NCBI RefSeq assembly: GCF_042675705.1
Contig: NZ_JBHTJJ010000012.1
DNA: 64,000 nt
Direction: 5' to 3' (one strand)
Source: Ruegeria arenilitoris
Lineage (GTDB): Bacteria > Pseudomonadota > Alphaproteobacteria > Rhodobacterales > Rhodobacteraceae
Position numbers and translations under genes: made by a program. The notes under the pieces are model-generated. The model was not told the DNA's origin, did no database searches, and saw nothing but the letters and a program-made list of their open reading frames with translations. This document shows, piece by piece, positions 1 through 9,330 of this stretch. Numbering within the stretch: the stretch's first letter is position 1; each line of letters opens with the position of its first letter.

Positions 1-962
1 TCAATCATCTTGGGCGCCAGGCCCAGTGCGCGACACGCGGCGTAGGCCGAACACGCGTTCTGGTGGTTGTGGGTTCCGGGCAAGCCCTTGATACCGCGCA
101 GGTCGATCGACGCGGCCTGCCGCCCCTTGCGGTACTCCGACAGGAACCCCTTGCGGGCAAAGACCTGCCAACCCGGACCGGCCAACTTGCGCGCCACAGA
201 GACGCGGATCACCCGGTCGTCGCCCGGCCCTTCGGCCAGTTGCCCAGCCAGGAACGCGCCTTCGATCTCGTCCACGCCGATCACGGCACGGTCGGGACCG
301 CCTTCGGAGAACAGGCGGCGTTTGGCGGCGAAATAGCCGCCCATGCCCCCATGCCGGTCCAGATGGTCGGGCGAGAGATTGGTGAACACCGCCACGTCGG
401 GCGTCAGCGCACGCGCCAGCTCGGTCTGATAGCTGGAAAGCTCCAGCACCACCACTGATCCGTCGCCGCCGGGGTCGATATCCAGAACGCCGCGCCCGAT
501 ATTGCCCGCCAGCTGCGCCTCGCGCCCCGACTGGGTCAGGATGTGGTGGATCAGCGCGGCCGTGGTCGATTTCCCGTTCGAACCAGTGACGGCGACCACG
601 CGCGGCGGCACGTCAAACTTGTCCCATTCGGCACCGCCCAACGAGCGGAAGAACAGACCAATGTCATTGTCGACCGGTACGCCAGCCTGCAGTGCGGCGG
701 CAACAACCGGGTTGGGTTCGGGATAAAGATGGGGAATGCCGGGTGAGACGATCAACGCGGCGATCGCGTCGAAGGCGCCCTGCCGTCGCAGGTCCTGACA
801 CATGAACCCCTCGGCCTCGGCCTTTTCGCGCGCGGCAGGGTTGTCATCCCAGCAGACCGGCTCGGCCCCACCAGCCCGCAATGCGCGCGCCGTGGCCAAG
901 CCCGACCGCCCCAGCCCCAGAACCGCAACCTTATGTCCTGAAAACCCTTTGACCGGGATCAT
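1..962 (-). CDS. murD: UDP-N-acetylmuramoylalanine--D-glutamate ligase, partial (C-terminal part outside window)
   Basis: MurD adds D-glutamate to UDP-MurNAc-L-Ala in the cytoplasm using ATP. The first 320 codons are present, starting at an ATG at 960-962 (MIPVKGFSGHKVAVLGLGRS); the 3' end runs past base 1. Visible features are an N-terminal Rossmann-type segment (VLGLGRSGLATA), the Mur-ligase P-loop TGSNGKST and the central-domain segment NLSPDHLDRHG. It is the eighth gene of the dcw cluster read on this strand, 150 bp after mraY, a wider gap than between the upstream genes. Identification is firm from the motifs and the order after mraY. Confidence 0.95.
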   Translation of the reverse strand, partial: MIPVKGFSGHKVAVLGLGRSGLATARALRAGGAEPVCWDDNPAAREKAEAEGFMCQDLRRQGAFDAIAALIVSPGIPHLYPEPNPVVAAALQAGVPVDNDIGLFFRSLGGAEWDKFDVPPRVVAVTGSNGKSTTAALIHHILTQSGREAQLAGNIGRGVLDIDPGGDGSVVVLELSSYQTELARALTPDVAVFTNLSPDHLDRHGGMGGYFAAKRRLFSEGGPDRAVIGVDEIEGAFLAGQLAEGPGDDRVIRVSVARKLAGPGWQVFARKGFLSEYRKGRQAASIDLRGIKGLPGTHNHQNACSAYAACRALGLAPKMI

Positions 963-1038
963 GCCGCGCACCTTCTTCCATCTGCCAATGCGCCGCCACC
1001 CTGTACCGAAGAATTGACCCTTGGCAAGGGCGGCGTCA

Positions 1039-1061
1039 GGCTCGCGCCCTCGGCGCGAGCC
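1039..1061. repeat. Perfect 10-bp inverted repeat between mraY and murD
   Basis: The arms GGCTCGCGCC (1039-1048) and GGCGCGAGCC (1052-1061) are perfectly complementary around a 3-base loop. A shorter repeat, GGGCC-gca-GGCCC (1081-1093), lies next to it. Neither has a T-run, so these look like intercistronic RNA stems rather than terminators. They sit in the only sizeable gap inside the mur operon. Confidence 0.6.
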
Positions 1062-1112
1062 GGGCTCAACGGGCACAGGCGGGCCGCAGGCCCACCGCGC
1101 CCGGCTGGAGCC

Positions 1113-2195
1113 TTACCGTACTTTCAGTGTTGCAAGGCCAATCATCGCCAGGATCAGCGAGATGATCCAGAACCGGATCACGATAGTCGGTTCGGCCCAC
1201 CCCTTCTTCTCATAGTGGTGATGGATCGGCGCCATCAGGAAGACCCGCCGCCCTGTGCGTTTGAAATACAGCACCTGGATGATCACGCTCAACGCCTCGA
1301 CCACGAACAGGCCGCCGACGATGGCCAGAACCAGCTCGTGCTTGGTGGCGACGGCGATGGCGCCCAGCGCACCGCCCAAGGCCAAAGACCCGGTATCCCC
1401 CATGAACACCGCGGCGGGCGGGGCGTTGTACCACAGGAACCCAAGCCCGCCACCAAACAGGGCTGCGGTGAAGATCAGGATCTCACCCGTGCCGGGCACG
1501 TAGTGCACGTCCAGATATTCGGTAAAGTCGACGCGGCCCACCGCATAGGCGATCACGCCCAAAGTCGATGCCGCGATCATCGCGGGCATGATGGCCAGCC
1601 CGTCCAGCCCGTCGGTCAGGTTCACGGCATTCGCCGCCCCTACAATCACCACGATCGAGAACGGAATATAGAAGATACCCAGATTGATCAGCGTGTCCTT
1701 GAAGATCGGCACGGCCAGCTGGTTCTGCAGCATCTCCGGGTGGTGCAGCGTCGCCCACAGCGCGGCCAGCGCGGCGATTATGATGCCCAAAGCCAGGCGC
1801 ATTTTGCCCGAAACGCCCTTGGTATTCTGCTTCGACACCTTGGCATAGTCGTCCGCGAATCCGATGGCCGCATAGGCCAGAGTGACAAACAGAACCATCC
1901 ACACATAAGGATTGTCCCACCGTGCCCAAATCAGCGTGGACGTCACTAGAGCACCTACAATCAGCAACCCCCCCATCGTGGGTGTGCCGGCCTTGGTAAA
2001 GTGCCCCTCGGGGCCGTCATCCCGGATTGGCTGACCTTTGCCCTGTTTCCTGCGCAGCACGTTGATCAACGGCTTGCCGAACAGGAAGCCAAAGATCAGG
2101 GCCGTCAGAAAGGCGCCGCCTGCGCGGAAAGTTATGTAGCGGAAGAGGTTGAAGAAATCCCCTCCGTCCGACAGGCTGGTCAACCAATAGAGCAT
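1113..2195 (-). CDS. mraY: Phospho-N-acetylmuramoyl-pentapeptide transferase
   Basis: MraY moves phospho-MurNAc-pentapeptide onto undecaprenyl phosphate to make lipid I at the inner face of the cytoplasmic membrane. The 360-residue product has the normal length and about ten hydrophobic segments. It carries the catalytic Asp pair in GFADDYAKV (D115-D116), the family motif NLTDGLDGLA, and the C-terminal HHHYEKKGW. It lies between murF (34-bp gap) and murD in the canonical dcw order, so it is probably cotranscribed with them. Confidence 0.97.
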   Translation of the reverse strand: MLYWLTSLSDGGDFFNLFRYITFRAGGAFLTALIFGFLFGKPLINVLRRKQGKGQPIRDDGPEGHFTKAGTPTMGGLLIVGALVTSTLIWARWDNPYVWMVLFVTLAYAAIGFADDYAKVSKQNTKGVSGKMRLALGIIIAALAALWATLHHPEMLQNQLAVPIFKDTLINLGIFYIPFSIVVIVGAANAVNLTDGLDGLAIMPAMIAASTLGVIAYAVGRVDFTEYLDVHYVPGTGEILIFTAALFGGGLGFLWYNAPPAAVFMGDTGSLALGGALGAIAVATKHELVLAIVGGLFVVEALSVIIQVLYFKRTGRRVFLMAPIHHHYEKKGWAEPTIVIRFWIISLILAMIGLATLKVR

Positions 2196-2229
2196 TACAA
2201 AACCTTTCTCACACCGCGGTCATGGGTGG

Positions 2230-3624
2230 TCATGCATCAAGCGCGCCCACTTGCCCCATTTTCCGCAAACCGTCAACAATCCGTGCCAGCGCCATGCTGA
2301 GAGAGCCTTTGGCCAACACGGCATCGCCCGCCCGAACCAGCTGCGGCAGCTCTTGAACCATTTCGGCGCTGGTCTCAGACCACAGCCCGCGCTTGTCCTC
2401 GGGCAGGGCCTCGTGCAGCGCCCGCATCAACGGTCCAATGCAGTGCACCTTGTCGATCTGGGTCATGGCCGGCACATCGGCCAGCCCTGCGTGCATGGCG
2501 CGCTCTTTTGGACCCAGCTCCTTCATGTCGCCCAGAAAGGCGATGCGCCTTTCGCCCTGCGCTGCCGCCAGCACATCCAGCGCCGCCGCCATCGAGGTCG
2601 GGTTGGCGTTGTAGCTGTCATCCAGCAGTTCGATCTGCCCGTTGTCCGGCAATGTCAGCACCTCGCGCACGCCCCGCCCCGTGACCGGCGCCCATTTGGC
2701 CAGGCCGGCAATGGCCGCGTCCAGATCGACACCCAGCGCGACGCAGGCAGCCAGCGCGCCCAAGCCGTTCATGGCAAAATGCGTCCCCGCAGACTGCACA
2801 TCGAAGGCGAAAGGCTGGCCCATCGCCTCGGCGGTCACGTGGATGTCAGTGGGCGACTGGGTCACGCCGATCAGCCGATAATCCGATGCGGTGCGGCCGA
2901 AATCCACGATCACAGCGCCATGCCGGGCGGCACAGGTGCGCAGGATGTCGGTGTGATCCAGGTCGGCGTTCACGATGGCAGTGCCGCCGGCCTGCAGCCC
3001 ATCAAAGATGGCGGCCTTTTCGTGGGCTATGCCGGCAACTGACTCGAACGCCTCGAGGTGAACCGCGGCGACGGTGGTGACCAGCGCCACATGCGGGCGA
3101 GCCTGCCGCGCCAGAGGTGCAATTTCGCCGGGGTGGTTCATGCCGATCTCGATCACCGCATATTCGGTGTCGCGCGGCATCCGGGCCAGAGTCAGCGGCA
3201 CGCCCCAATGGTTGTTGTAGCTGGCAACGCTGGCATGGGTGCGGCCCTGATCCGACAGGATGGTCGCCAGCATCTCCTTGGTCGAGGTCTTGCCGACACT
3301 GCCCGTCACCCCAACCACGAGGGCCTTGCACCGATCACGGGCGGCGCGGCCCAACGCCTCGAGCGCGGTCTGCACGTCGTCGACGATCAACAATGGCGCA
3401 TCGGCGGCCACGCCGTCCGGGACGTGCGTCACCAGCGCGGCGGAAGCCCCTTTTTCCAGCGCCTGCGCCACGAAATCATGCCCGTCGCGCGCCGCTTTCA
3501 ACGCCACGAACAGGTCGCCCGGTTGCAGCGTGCGCGTGTCGATCGACACGCCGCTCGCCTGCCAGTCGGTCGTGGCCTGTCCGCCCGTCGCGGCGGCGGC
3601 CTCGGATGCGTTCCAGAGTGTCAT
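2230..3624 (-). CDS. murF: UDP-N-acetylmuramoyl-tripeptide--D-alanyl-D-alanine ligase
   Basis: MurF ligates D-Ala-D-Ala to UDP-MurNAc-tripeptide, completing the cytoplasmic pentapeptide precursor. The 464-residue protein has the Mur-ligase P-loop TGSVGKT (residues 107-113), the central-domain motif EIGMNHPGEI and the C-terminal segment DDSYNANPTSM typical of MurF. The start ATG overlaps the last four bases of murE (ATGA), indicating translational coupling. It is in canonical dcw order. Confidence 0.96.
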   Translation of the reverse strand: MTLWNASEAAAATGGQATTDWQASGVSIDTRTLQPGDLFVALKAARDGHDFVAQALEKGASAALVTHVPDGVAADAPLLIVDDVQTALEALGRAARDRCKALVVGVTGSVGKTSTKEMLATILSDQGRTHASVASYNNHWGVPLTLARMPRDTEYAVIEIGMNHPGEIAPLARQARPHVALVTTVAAVHLEAFESVAGIAHEKAAIFDGLQAGGTAIVNADLDHTDILRTCAARHGAVIVDFGRTASDYRLIGVTQSPTDIHVTAEAMGQPFAFDVQSAGTHFAMNGLGALAACVALGVDLDAAIAGLAKWAPVTGRGVREVLTLPDNGQIELLDDSYNANPTSMAAALDVLAAAQGERRIAFLGDMKELGPKERAMHAGLADVPAMTQIDKVHCIGPLMRALHEALPEDKRGLWSETSAEMVQELPQLVRAGDAVLAKGSLSMALARIVDGLRKMGQVGALDA

Positions 3625-5102
3625 GCGACCCTCCCGTCCAGTGCGGCCACGGCAATGCTGGCCTGTTCCACATCATCGAAGGGCAGAACCTGGTCACCCA
3701 CGATCTGCCCGGTCTCGTGCCCCTTGCCCGCGATCAGCAGCGCATCGCCCGGCTGCAATGCATCGATGCCGCGCAGGATGGCCTCTGCCCGGTCGGCAAC
3801 CTGGGTTGCGTCGGGGGCCCCGGCCATCACCGCGGCGCGGATGGCTGCGGGGTCTTCCGAGCGTGGGTTGTCGTCGGTGACAAAGACGATATCGGCGTTC
3901 TCGGCCGCGGCGCGGCCCATCAGCGGGCGCTTGGTCGCGTCGCGGTCGCCGCCCGCGCCGACGATGGCGATCAACCGACCCATCACATGCGGACGCAGCG
4001 CCTGCAAGGCGGTGGCCACGGCGTCGGGCGTGTGCGCGTAGTCGACGAATACCGCAGCCCCGTTGCTGCGGGTCGCCGCCAACTGCATCCGCCCCCGCAC
4101 CGTGGTCAGATGCGGCAGGGTGTCGAAGACATGTTCAGCCTCGTCTCCGCTGGCGATGACCAATCCGCAGGCCAGCAGAACGTTTTCCGCCTGAAACCCG
4201 CCGATCAGGTTCAGCCGGGTCTGGAAGGCCTTGCCGCGCCAGGCAAAGCGCAGATCCTGCCCGGTGGCGTCGAACCGTTGATTCAACAGGCAAAGATCAG
4301 CGTCCCCGCTGCCCACGGTCAATACTGTCTGACCGCGTGCTTGCGCGATATCACGGATCGCGACGCCTTTCGGATCATCCATGTTGATCACGGCCGTTCC
4401 GTCCTGCGGCAGAACCCGGTCGAACAGGCCGGCCTTGGCGGCGAAATACGCCTCGAACGTCGCGTGATAGTCCAGGTGATCCTGGGTGAAATTCGAAAAC
4501 CCCGCCGCCGTCAGGTGCACGCCGTCCAGCCGGCGCTGTTCCAGACCATGCGACGAGGCCTCCATCGCGGCGTGGGTCACGCCGGCCTCGGCGGCCTCGG
4601 CCAGACAGCGATGCAGGGTGATGGGTTCGGGTGTCGTGTGGGCCAGCGGCGCGGTCCAGGCGCCCTCGACCCCTGTGGTGCCGAGGTTGACGGCCATGTG
4701 TCCCAACTCGGTCCAGATCTGGCGCACGAAGGTTGAAATCGAGGTCTTGCCGTTGGTGCCGGTGACCGCCACCATGGTGCGCGGCTGCGCCCCGAACCAC
4801 AATGCGGCGGTGTATGCCAGCATCTGGCGCGGGTCCTGCACCACCACCAGGGCGGCGTCCGAGGCGGCCAGTTCATCAGCGGCGATCCGCGCGCCTTCGG
4901 CATCGGTCAGAATGGCGGCGGCCCCCATGCGCAGGGCATATTGGATGAATTCGCCGCCATGCACGCGCGTCCCCGGCAGCGCCGCGAACAAAAAGCCGTC
5001 CTTGACCTGACGGCTGTCAACGGCCAGCCCGGTAATCTCCGGGTCGGCACCGCCGCGCGCGGTCAGGGCCAGCTGGCTGAGTTTCTTTGACCTTGCGCCC
5101 AT
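3621..5102 (-). CDS. murE: UDP-N-acetylmuramoyl-L-alanyl-D-glutamate--2,6-diaminopimelate ligase
   Basis: MurE adds the third residue of the peptidoglycan stem peptide. The 493-residue product has the P-loop TGTNGKT (114-120) and the sequence DNPR (411-414) followed by SEDP. The DNPR motif marks meso-diaminopimelate-adding enzymes rather than lysine-adding ones, as expected in a Gram-negative cell. The gene ends overlapping murF by four bases and starts 21 bp after ftsI. Confidence 0.97.
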   Translation of the reverse strand: MGARSKKLSQLALTARGGADPEITGLAVDSRQVKDGFLFAALPGTRVHGGEFIQYALRMGAAAILTDAEGARIAADELAASDAALVVVQDPRQMLAYTAALWFGAQPRTMVAVTGTNGKTSISTFVRQIWTELGHMAVNLGTTGVEGAWTAPLAHTTPEPITLHRCLAEAAEAGVTHAAMEASSHGLEQRRLDGVHLTAAGFSNFTQDHLDYHATFEAYFAAKAGLFDRVLPQDGTAVINMDDPKGVAIRDIAQARGQTVLTVGSGDADLCLLNQRFDATGQDLRFAWRGKAFQTRLNLIGGFQAENVLLACGLVIASGDEAEHVFDTLPHLTTVRGRMQLAATRSNGAAVFVDYAHTPDAVATALQALRPHVMGRLIAIVGAGGDRDATKRPLMGRAAAENADIVFVTDDNPRSEDPAAIRAAVMAGAPDATQVADRAEAILRGIDALQPGDALLIAGKGHETGQIVGDQVLPFDDVEQASIAVAALDGRVA

Positions 5103-5123
5103 GACCCACCTCTGTCGGACTGC

Positions 5124-6911
5124 CTAATTCGAGGTCAGCGTTATAGCAGCGCGATCCTCAGGCTCAAGCCGCGGACGCAGCCCCAGCAGCGGCGCGATGC
5201 GGCCGATCAACTCGGCGGCCACGGGCACCGCCGTCCAGCCTGCCGTGCGGCGCTTTTCGCCGTAGGCCAGGATCGACGGTTCGTCCAGCGCAACGATCAG
5301 TACATATTTCGGATCGTAGGCCGGAAAAACCGAGGCGAAGGTGGCGATCACCTTGTCATCATAGTAGCCGCCGCGCGGCTTGGGCTTATCGGCGGTGCCA
5401 GTTTTGCCGGCCACGGCATAGCCCGGAACGTCACCAAAGCTGGCGGTTCCATCCGTCACCACCTTGCGCAGCATCATCAGCGATTGTTTGGCCGCGCTTT
5501 CCGACATCACGCGCGGCCCGTATTGCGGCCCGTTGCGGCGCAGGATCGTGGGGCTGACATAATGCCCGCCATTGGCGATGGCCGCATAGCCCGCCGCCAG
5601 ATGCATCGGGCTGGTCGACAGGCCGTGGCCGTAGGAAATGGTGACGGTGCTCAATTCACCCCACTTCTTGGGCTTGAGCGGCACCCCACCCTTGGCCTCG
5701 ACGATCTCGAACGGCGTGGGGTCGAACATGCCCAGCGCGTCCAGGAACTGTTGTTGGCGCTCGGCGCCGATCTGCAGCGCCAACCGCCCCGTGCCGCGGT
5801 TCGAGCTGTGCACGATCACATCGGCCACGCTGATCTTGCCATAATTCTTGCCATTGAATTCGCCGATCGGGAAACGTCCGATCTTCATCGGCCCCGAGGT
5901 GTCGATGATCGTGTCAGCATTGACCAGCCCCAGATCGACCGCTTGCGCGGCGGTGAAGATCTTGAAGACCGAGCCCAGTTCGTACACCCCCTGCACATAG
6001 CGGTTGAACAGCGGGCTGTCCGAGGGGTCAAAGCCCGAGGTCGGCGGGCGCGGACGGTCGTTCGGGTCGAACGATGGCAACGAGGCGGCAGCAATCACTT
6101 CGCCGGTATGGGCGTTCATCAGCACCGCCGAGGCGCCTTTGGCGTTCATAATCTTCATGCCGCCGACCAGCACCTGCTCGACCGCCGCCTGAACAGTCAG
6201 GTCCAGCGACAGCTGCAGCGGCTTGGTTCCGTTGGCGGGATCGCGCAGATAGTCGTCGAACTGTTTTTCCACCCCGGCCACACCGATCACCTCGGCGGCC
6301 GAGACACCTTCGCGCCCAAAGCCGGAGCCACCTAGGATATGCGCGGCCAGCCGGCCGTTGGGATAGAGCCGCATTTCGCGCGGGCCAAACAGGATGCCCG
6401 GATCGCCGATGTCGTGCACTGCCTGCTTCTGCTCGGGCGAGATACGCTTTTTGATCCACAGGAATTTGCGCTTGCCGGTGAAGTCCTTGACCAAACGCTC
6501 TTTGTCCAGATCCGGGAAGATCGCCACGAGCTTTTCCGCGGCCGCGATCGGGTCGATCATCAGCGGGGGCTGGGCATAAACGGAATAGGTATCAAGGTTG
6601 GTCGCAAGGATTCGGCCTTCGCGGTCCACGATATTCGCCCGCTGCATGGCAATCGACGCGCCCGGGGCGCTCGCCAGCGGTTCTTGCGCCTCCGAAGTAG
6701 CCAAAGCGCCCATCCGGAACCCGACAACGGCAAATGCCGCAAAGAAAAACGCGCTGAGCACTAGCAACCGCCCTTCGGCGCGGGCGCGGGCGCGGTCCTT
6801 CATCTCTTCGTGGCGGCGGCGGATGTTCTCGCGCTCGATCACCTTGGGGTTTTCCCCGCGGGCACGGGCCTCAAGGATGCGGGCAAGCGGGCGGAGCGGT
6901 GTGCGTGTCAT
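5124..6911 (-). CDS. ftsI: Septal peptidoglycan transpeptidase (penicillin-binding protein 3)
   Basis: FtsI cross-links septal peptidoglycan in the periplasm as part of the divisome. The 595-residue class B PBP has a basic cytoplasmic N terminus, one membrane anchor (about residues 48-70), a PBP dimerisation region, then the transpeptidase domain with catalytic SVFK (S314, K317), SSN (369-371) and KTG (503-505). Its start codon overlaps the end of ftsL by four bases, a typical coupled ftsL-ftsI pair. Confidence 0.97.
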   Translation of the reverse strand: MTRTPLRPLARILEARARGENPKVIERENIRRRHEEMKDRARARAEGRLLVLSAFFFAAFAVVGFRMGALATSEAQEPLASAPGASIAMQRANIVDREGRILATNLDTYSVYAQPPLMIDPIAAAEKLVAIFPDLDKERLVKDFTGKRKFLWIKKRISPEQKQAVHDIGDPGILFGPREMRLYPNGRLAAHILGGSGFGREGVSAAEVIGVAGVEKQFDDYLRDPANGTKPLQLSLDLTVQAAVEQVLVGGMKIMNAKGASAVLMNAHTGEVIAAASLPSFDPNDRPRPPTSGFDPSDSPLFNRYVQGVYELGSVFKIFTAAQAVDLGLVNADTIIDTSGPMKIGRFPIGEFNGKNYGKISVADVIVHSSNRGTGRLALQIGAERQQQFLDALGMFDPTPFEIVEAKGGVPLKPKKWGELSTVTISYGHGLSTSPMHLAAGYAAIANGGHYVSPTILRRNGPQYGPRVMSESAAKQSLMMLRKVVTDGTASFGDVPGYAVAGKTGTADKPKPRGGYYDDKVIATFASVFPAYDPKYVLIVALDEPSILAYGEKRRTAGWTAVPVAAELIGRIAPLLGLRPRLEPEDRAAITLTSN

Positions 6912-7276
6912 GGGATCTGCACCTCGCCCAGGGCCTGGGTGTCGGTGATCGCCTGCAGTTCGATCGGGTCGGCGATGGGCAGGTCGGGATCCTCGGCATA
7001 GGCGATCTGGTCCGCGCGTCCGAATTGCTCGGCGCGCAGCGGCAGAAGGCCCAGACGCTCGAAATTAAGGTCGGCCAGTTCACGCAGTCGGTCGGGGCGG
7101 TTCAGATAGGCCCATTCGGCCTGCAATACAGCCAGCCGAGCCTGGGCCGCGCCGATCTGGTGCTGCAAAGACTGGGTTTCCTTCAGTACCTGTTGGGTGC
7201 GGTAGTTTTCCTGATAGGCCCACAAAGCCAGCCCGAAAACACCCAAGGCGGTCAATACAAACAGAATACTCTTCAT
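6908..7276 (-). CDS. ftsL: Cell division protein FtsL
   Basis: FtsL is a small bitopic divisome protein that works with FtsB and FtsQ to activate FtsWI. The 122-residue product has one N-terminal membrane helix (about residues 2-20) followed by a heptad-rich segment (about 25-65) likely to be coiled coil. FtsL sequences diverge strongly, so the call relies on topology and on the position between rsmH (four-base overlap) and ftsI (four-base overlap). Confidence 0.85.
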   Translation of the reverse strand: MKSILFVLTALGVFGLALWAYQENYRTQQVLKETQSLQHQIGAAQARLAVLQAEWAYLNRPDRLRELADLNFERLGLLPLRAEQFGRADQIAYAEDPDLPIADPIELQAITDTQALGEVQIP

Positions 7277-8268
7277 CTTGCCTTTCCCCCGATCATGGGC
7301 ATGCCGATGGCGCGGGCATCAATTTCCCCCGCCGGAGCATCGGTACGAACAGCAACCCGCAACTTGGCCGAGCGTGCGCGCGGGTTGTCCTGCAACTCCT
7401 GCGGGTCGGGGCCGATGGCCTTGCGGGTCTTCAATGTGAATTGCGGCTGATCCTGCTGAATCTCGGGCGCATAGCGGTTGGCACGGCCGGTCTTGCCCGC
7501 GCGCGACTGGAAAAAGCGTTTGACCATTCGGTCCTCGACCGAGTGGAAGGTGACCACGGCCAGTTGCCCGCCCGGCTTCAACGCGCGCTCGGCGGCCATC
7601 AGGCCCTGGAACAGCTCCTCGTATTCGGCATTCACCGCAATGCGCAGCGCCTGAAACGACCGGGTGGCCGGATGGGATTGTCCGGGCTTGGCGCGCGGCA
7701 AACAGGATTCCACGATCTCTGCCAGACGCAGGGTGGTGGTGATGGGCGACTCGGTGCGGGCCTTGACGATGGCGCGCGCGATGCGGCGGCTGGCCCGCTC
7801 TTCGCCATAGTGGAACAGGATGTCGGCCAATTGTTCCTCGGTCGCGGTGTTGACCAGATCAGCTGCGCTTTCGCCCTCCTGGCTCATGCGCATGTCCAGT
7901 GGGCCGTCCTTCATGAAGGAAAAGCCGCGCTCGGCCTGATCCAGCTGCATGGACGAGACACCAAGGTCCAGCACCACGCCATCGAGGTTGCTGGCGTATT
8001 CATCCATGCGAGAAAAGACACCCGGCTGCATCACCAGCCGATCGCCATATACGGCTGCCCACTCCGCCACCATTTCAAAGGCCAACGGATCGCGATCGAC
8101 ACCGATAACCATGTCGGCGCCAGCCTCAAGCAAACCCCGGGTATAGCCGCCTGCACCAAAGGTGCCATCCAGCCACGTGCCAGATACCGGATGAACCGCG
8201 CCCAGCAACGGGCGCAGCAGAACGGGAATGTGGGGTTTATCAGATGAAGTGTGATCCGCGCCGGCCAT
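7273..8268 (-). CDS. rsmH: 16S rRNA (cytosine1402-N4)-methyltransferase
   Basis: RsmH methylates N4 of C1402 in the 16S rRNA P-site region. I start the gene at the ATG at 8266-8268 (MAGADHTSSD), giving 331 residues and a 4-bp gap to mraZ; the reading frame stays open upstream, but that region is the mraZ gene. SAM-binding features are GTFGAGGYT (35-43) and VDRDP (57-61); DLGVSSMQLD and a C-terminal VTFHSLED-like segment (VTFHSVEDRM) are also family hallmarks. It is the second gene of the dcw operon. Confidence 0.95.
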   Translation of the reverse strand: MAGADHTSSDKPHIPVLLRPLLGAVHPVSGTWLDGTFGAGGYTRGLLEAGADMVIGVDRDPLAFEMVAEWAAVYGDRLVMQPGVFSRMDEYASNLDGVVLDLGVSSMQLDQAERGFSFMKDGPLDMRMSQEGESAADLVNTATEEQLADILFHYGEERASRRIARAIVKARTESPITTTLRLAEIVESCLPRAKPGQSHPATRSFQALRIAVNAEYEELFQGLMAAERALKPGGQLAVVTFHSVEDRMVKRFFQSRAGKTGRANRYAPEIQQDQPQFTLKTRKAIGPDPQELQDNPRARSAKLRVAVRTDAPAGEIDARAIGMPMIGGKAR

Positions 8269-8272
8269 GCCG

Positions 8273-8776
8273 TCACGCACCTTCGATGCCGTCAAGGAAC
8301 TGCATCGGATCGAAATCCTCGGGCAGTTCGTCCAACCAGTCTTCGGTGGCGGCCAGTTCCTCGGCCTCGTATGTCTCGGGCTTCCAGATCTGGAACGTGT
8401 CACCCGCAGCGATAAAGAACGCCTCGCCTTCCAACCCGATCTTGTTGCGCAGCTTGGCCGGCAACACCAGGCGTCCGGTTTCATCGACGTTGGTCGGGAA
8501 AGACTGCCCGTGGAACAGGCGCTGCAACATCTTGCGCTGCATCGAGCCGCGCGGCAGCGCGTCGATCTTGGCGTCGACCTCGTCGATCGCCTCCATAGTA
8601 TAGCATTCAAGGTATTTGCGGCGGTGGTCACCGTAGACGATTACCAGTTCAGGATTGTCGCCAGGCTGCCAGTTGGGGTCCGAGGCCTCGAGCACACGGC
8701 GAAACGAGGCCGGGATCGACACCCTGCCCTTCGCGTCCACCTTGTGGTGGCTTTCACCTCTAAACCTGCGCGCCAA
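8273..8776 (-). CDS. mraZ: Transcriptional regulator MraZ, TTG start
   Basis: MraZ is an AbrB-fold DNA-binding protein that represses its own dcw operon by binding TGGGN repeats. I choose the TTG at 8774-8776 because it gives the conserved N terminus MARRFRGESHHK and has a GGGA Shine-Dalgarno about 8 bases upstream; a longer open frame starts 75 bp earlier without homology. The 167-residue protein has two MraZ repeats with DAKGR (14-18) and DETGR (98-102). A terminator hairpin lies about 50 bp upstream, and candidate MraZ boxes lie 430-590 bp upstream. Confidence 0.93.
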   Translation of the reverse strand: MARRFRGESHHKVDAKGRVSIPASFRRVLEASDPNWQPGDNPELVIVYGDHRRKYLECYTMEAIDEVDAKIDALPRGSMQRKMLQRLFHGQSFPTNVDETGRLVLPAKLRNKIGLEGEAFFIAAGDTFQIWKPETYEAEELAATEDWLDELPEDFDPMQFLDGIEGA

Positions 8777-8824
8777 GACGACTGTCCCTTTCGCTTGCGC
8801 CCCACCTACGTCTTCCCCCGGATG

Positions 8825-8865
8825 AAAAACGGCGGGTTGATCTGCTGCCACTGATCAACCCGCCG
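8825..8865 (-). terminator. Intrinsic terminator in the mraZ leader
   Basis: A perfect 13-bp inverted repeat (arms 8830-8842 and 8853-8865, 10-base loop) is followed on the minus strand by TTTTT (8825-8829). Its tail ends 48 bp before the mraZ start. A second small hairpin, CCCGC-GAA-GCGGG, lies at 8872-8884. A strong terminator between promoter and first gene makes this a premature-termination point and defines the 3' end of a leader RNA. Confidence 0.85.
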
Positions 8866-9030
8866 CATTGACCCGCTTCGCGGGATGTCCAGCTGCGCGC
8901 GCCACCTGGGGGGATGTCTGCTCGCCCGCGCGCCGGATCTCTTGAGTGATGAAAGCGAGATGCCTGTATGAAACCTGTTTATTTTTGGTTCGGGGTCGTT
9001 TGGCGCCCCATGTGCCTCGTCCTCATCGGA
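8825..9030 (-). ncRNA. UpsM-like leader sRNA of the dcw cluster (5' end approximate)
   Basis: In Rhodobacter sphaeroides the dcw cluster is preceded by an unusually long 5' leader from which the roughly 200-nt sRNA UpsM is made, ending at a Rho-independent terminator just before mraZ. The arrangement here is the same: a long non-coding stretch on the mraZ strand ending in the 8825-8865 terminator. The 5' end given is an estimate based on UpsM's size; I could not place the promoter confidently. The UpsM match is by position and architecture, not by aligned sequence. Confidence 0.55.
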
Positions 9031-9205
9031 TGAATAAGGGATGCCATGGGAATTCATGGAAATCAATGAGATTTTTTTCCAAGAAGGTTAGATTCGGAAA
9101 ACTACAGCAGTAGAAATTCATACGCAAACATGAAATCTGTCCACAGTTAGACGCACTAAACCAGCTCAACACAACATATAGACAAATATCGCGCTGGAAA
9201 ATTTT

Positions 9206-9230
9206 TCCCACGATTTCCCACATTTTCCGT
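9206..9230 (-). promoter_or_regulatory. Candidate MraZ operator, proximal array
   Basis: Read on the minus strand the segment gives ACGGA-N5-TGGGA-N5-TGGGA, three boxes at an exact 10-bp period. MraZ of E. coli binds TGGGN repeats separated by 5-nt spacers upstream of mraZ, so spacing and orientation fit. The first box is degenerate. It lies 430 bp upstream of mraZ. Confidence 0.6.
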
Positions 9231-9330
9231 GGAACGACCCTGAGTCCGTCCAATACCCTCACTAATTCGGCCATATGGCGCCGAATCACCCTGCGATCCT
9301 GGCCGAGCCCCGGAGAGACCGCCCCGGATT

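Noticed and set aside
7273..8631. 452-residue version of RsmH
   Set aside because: The first 121 codons overlap mraZ in another frame and have no homology; the 331-residue start at 8268 fits the family.
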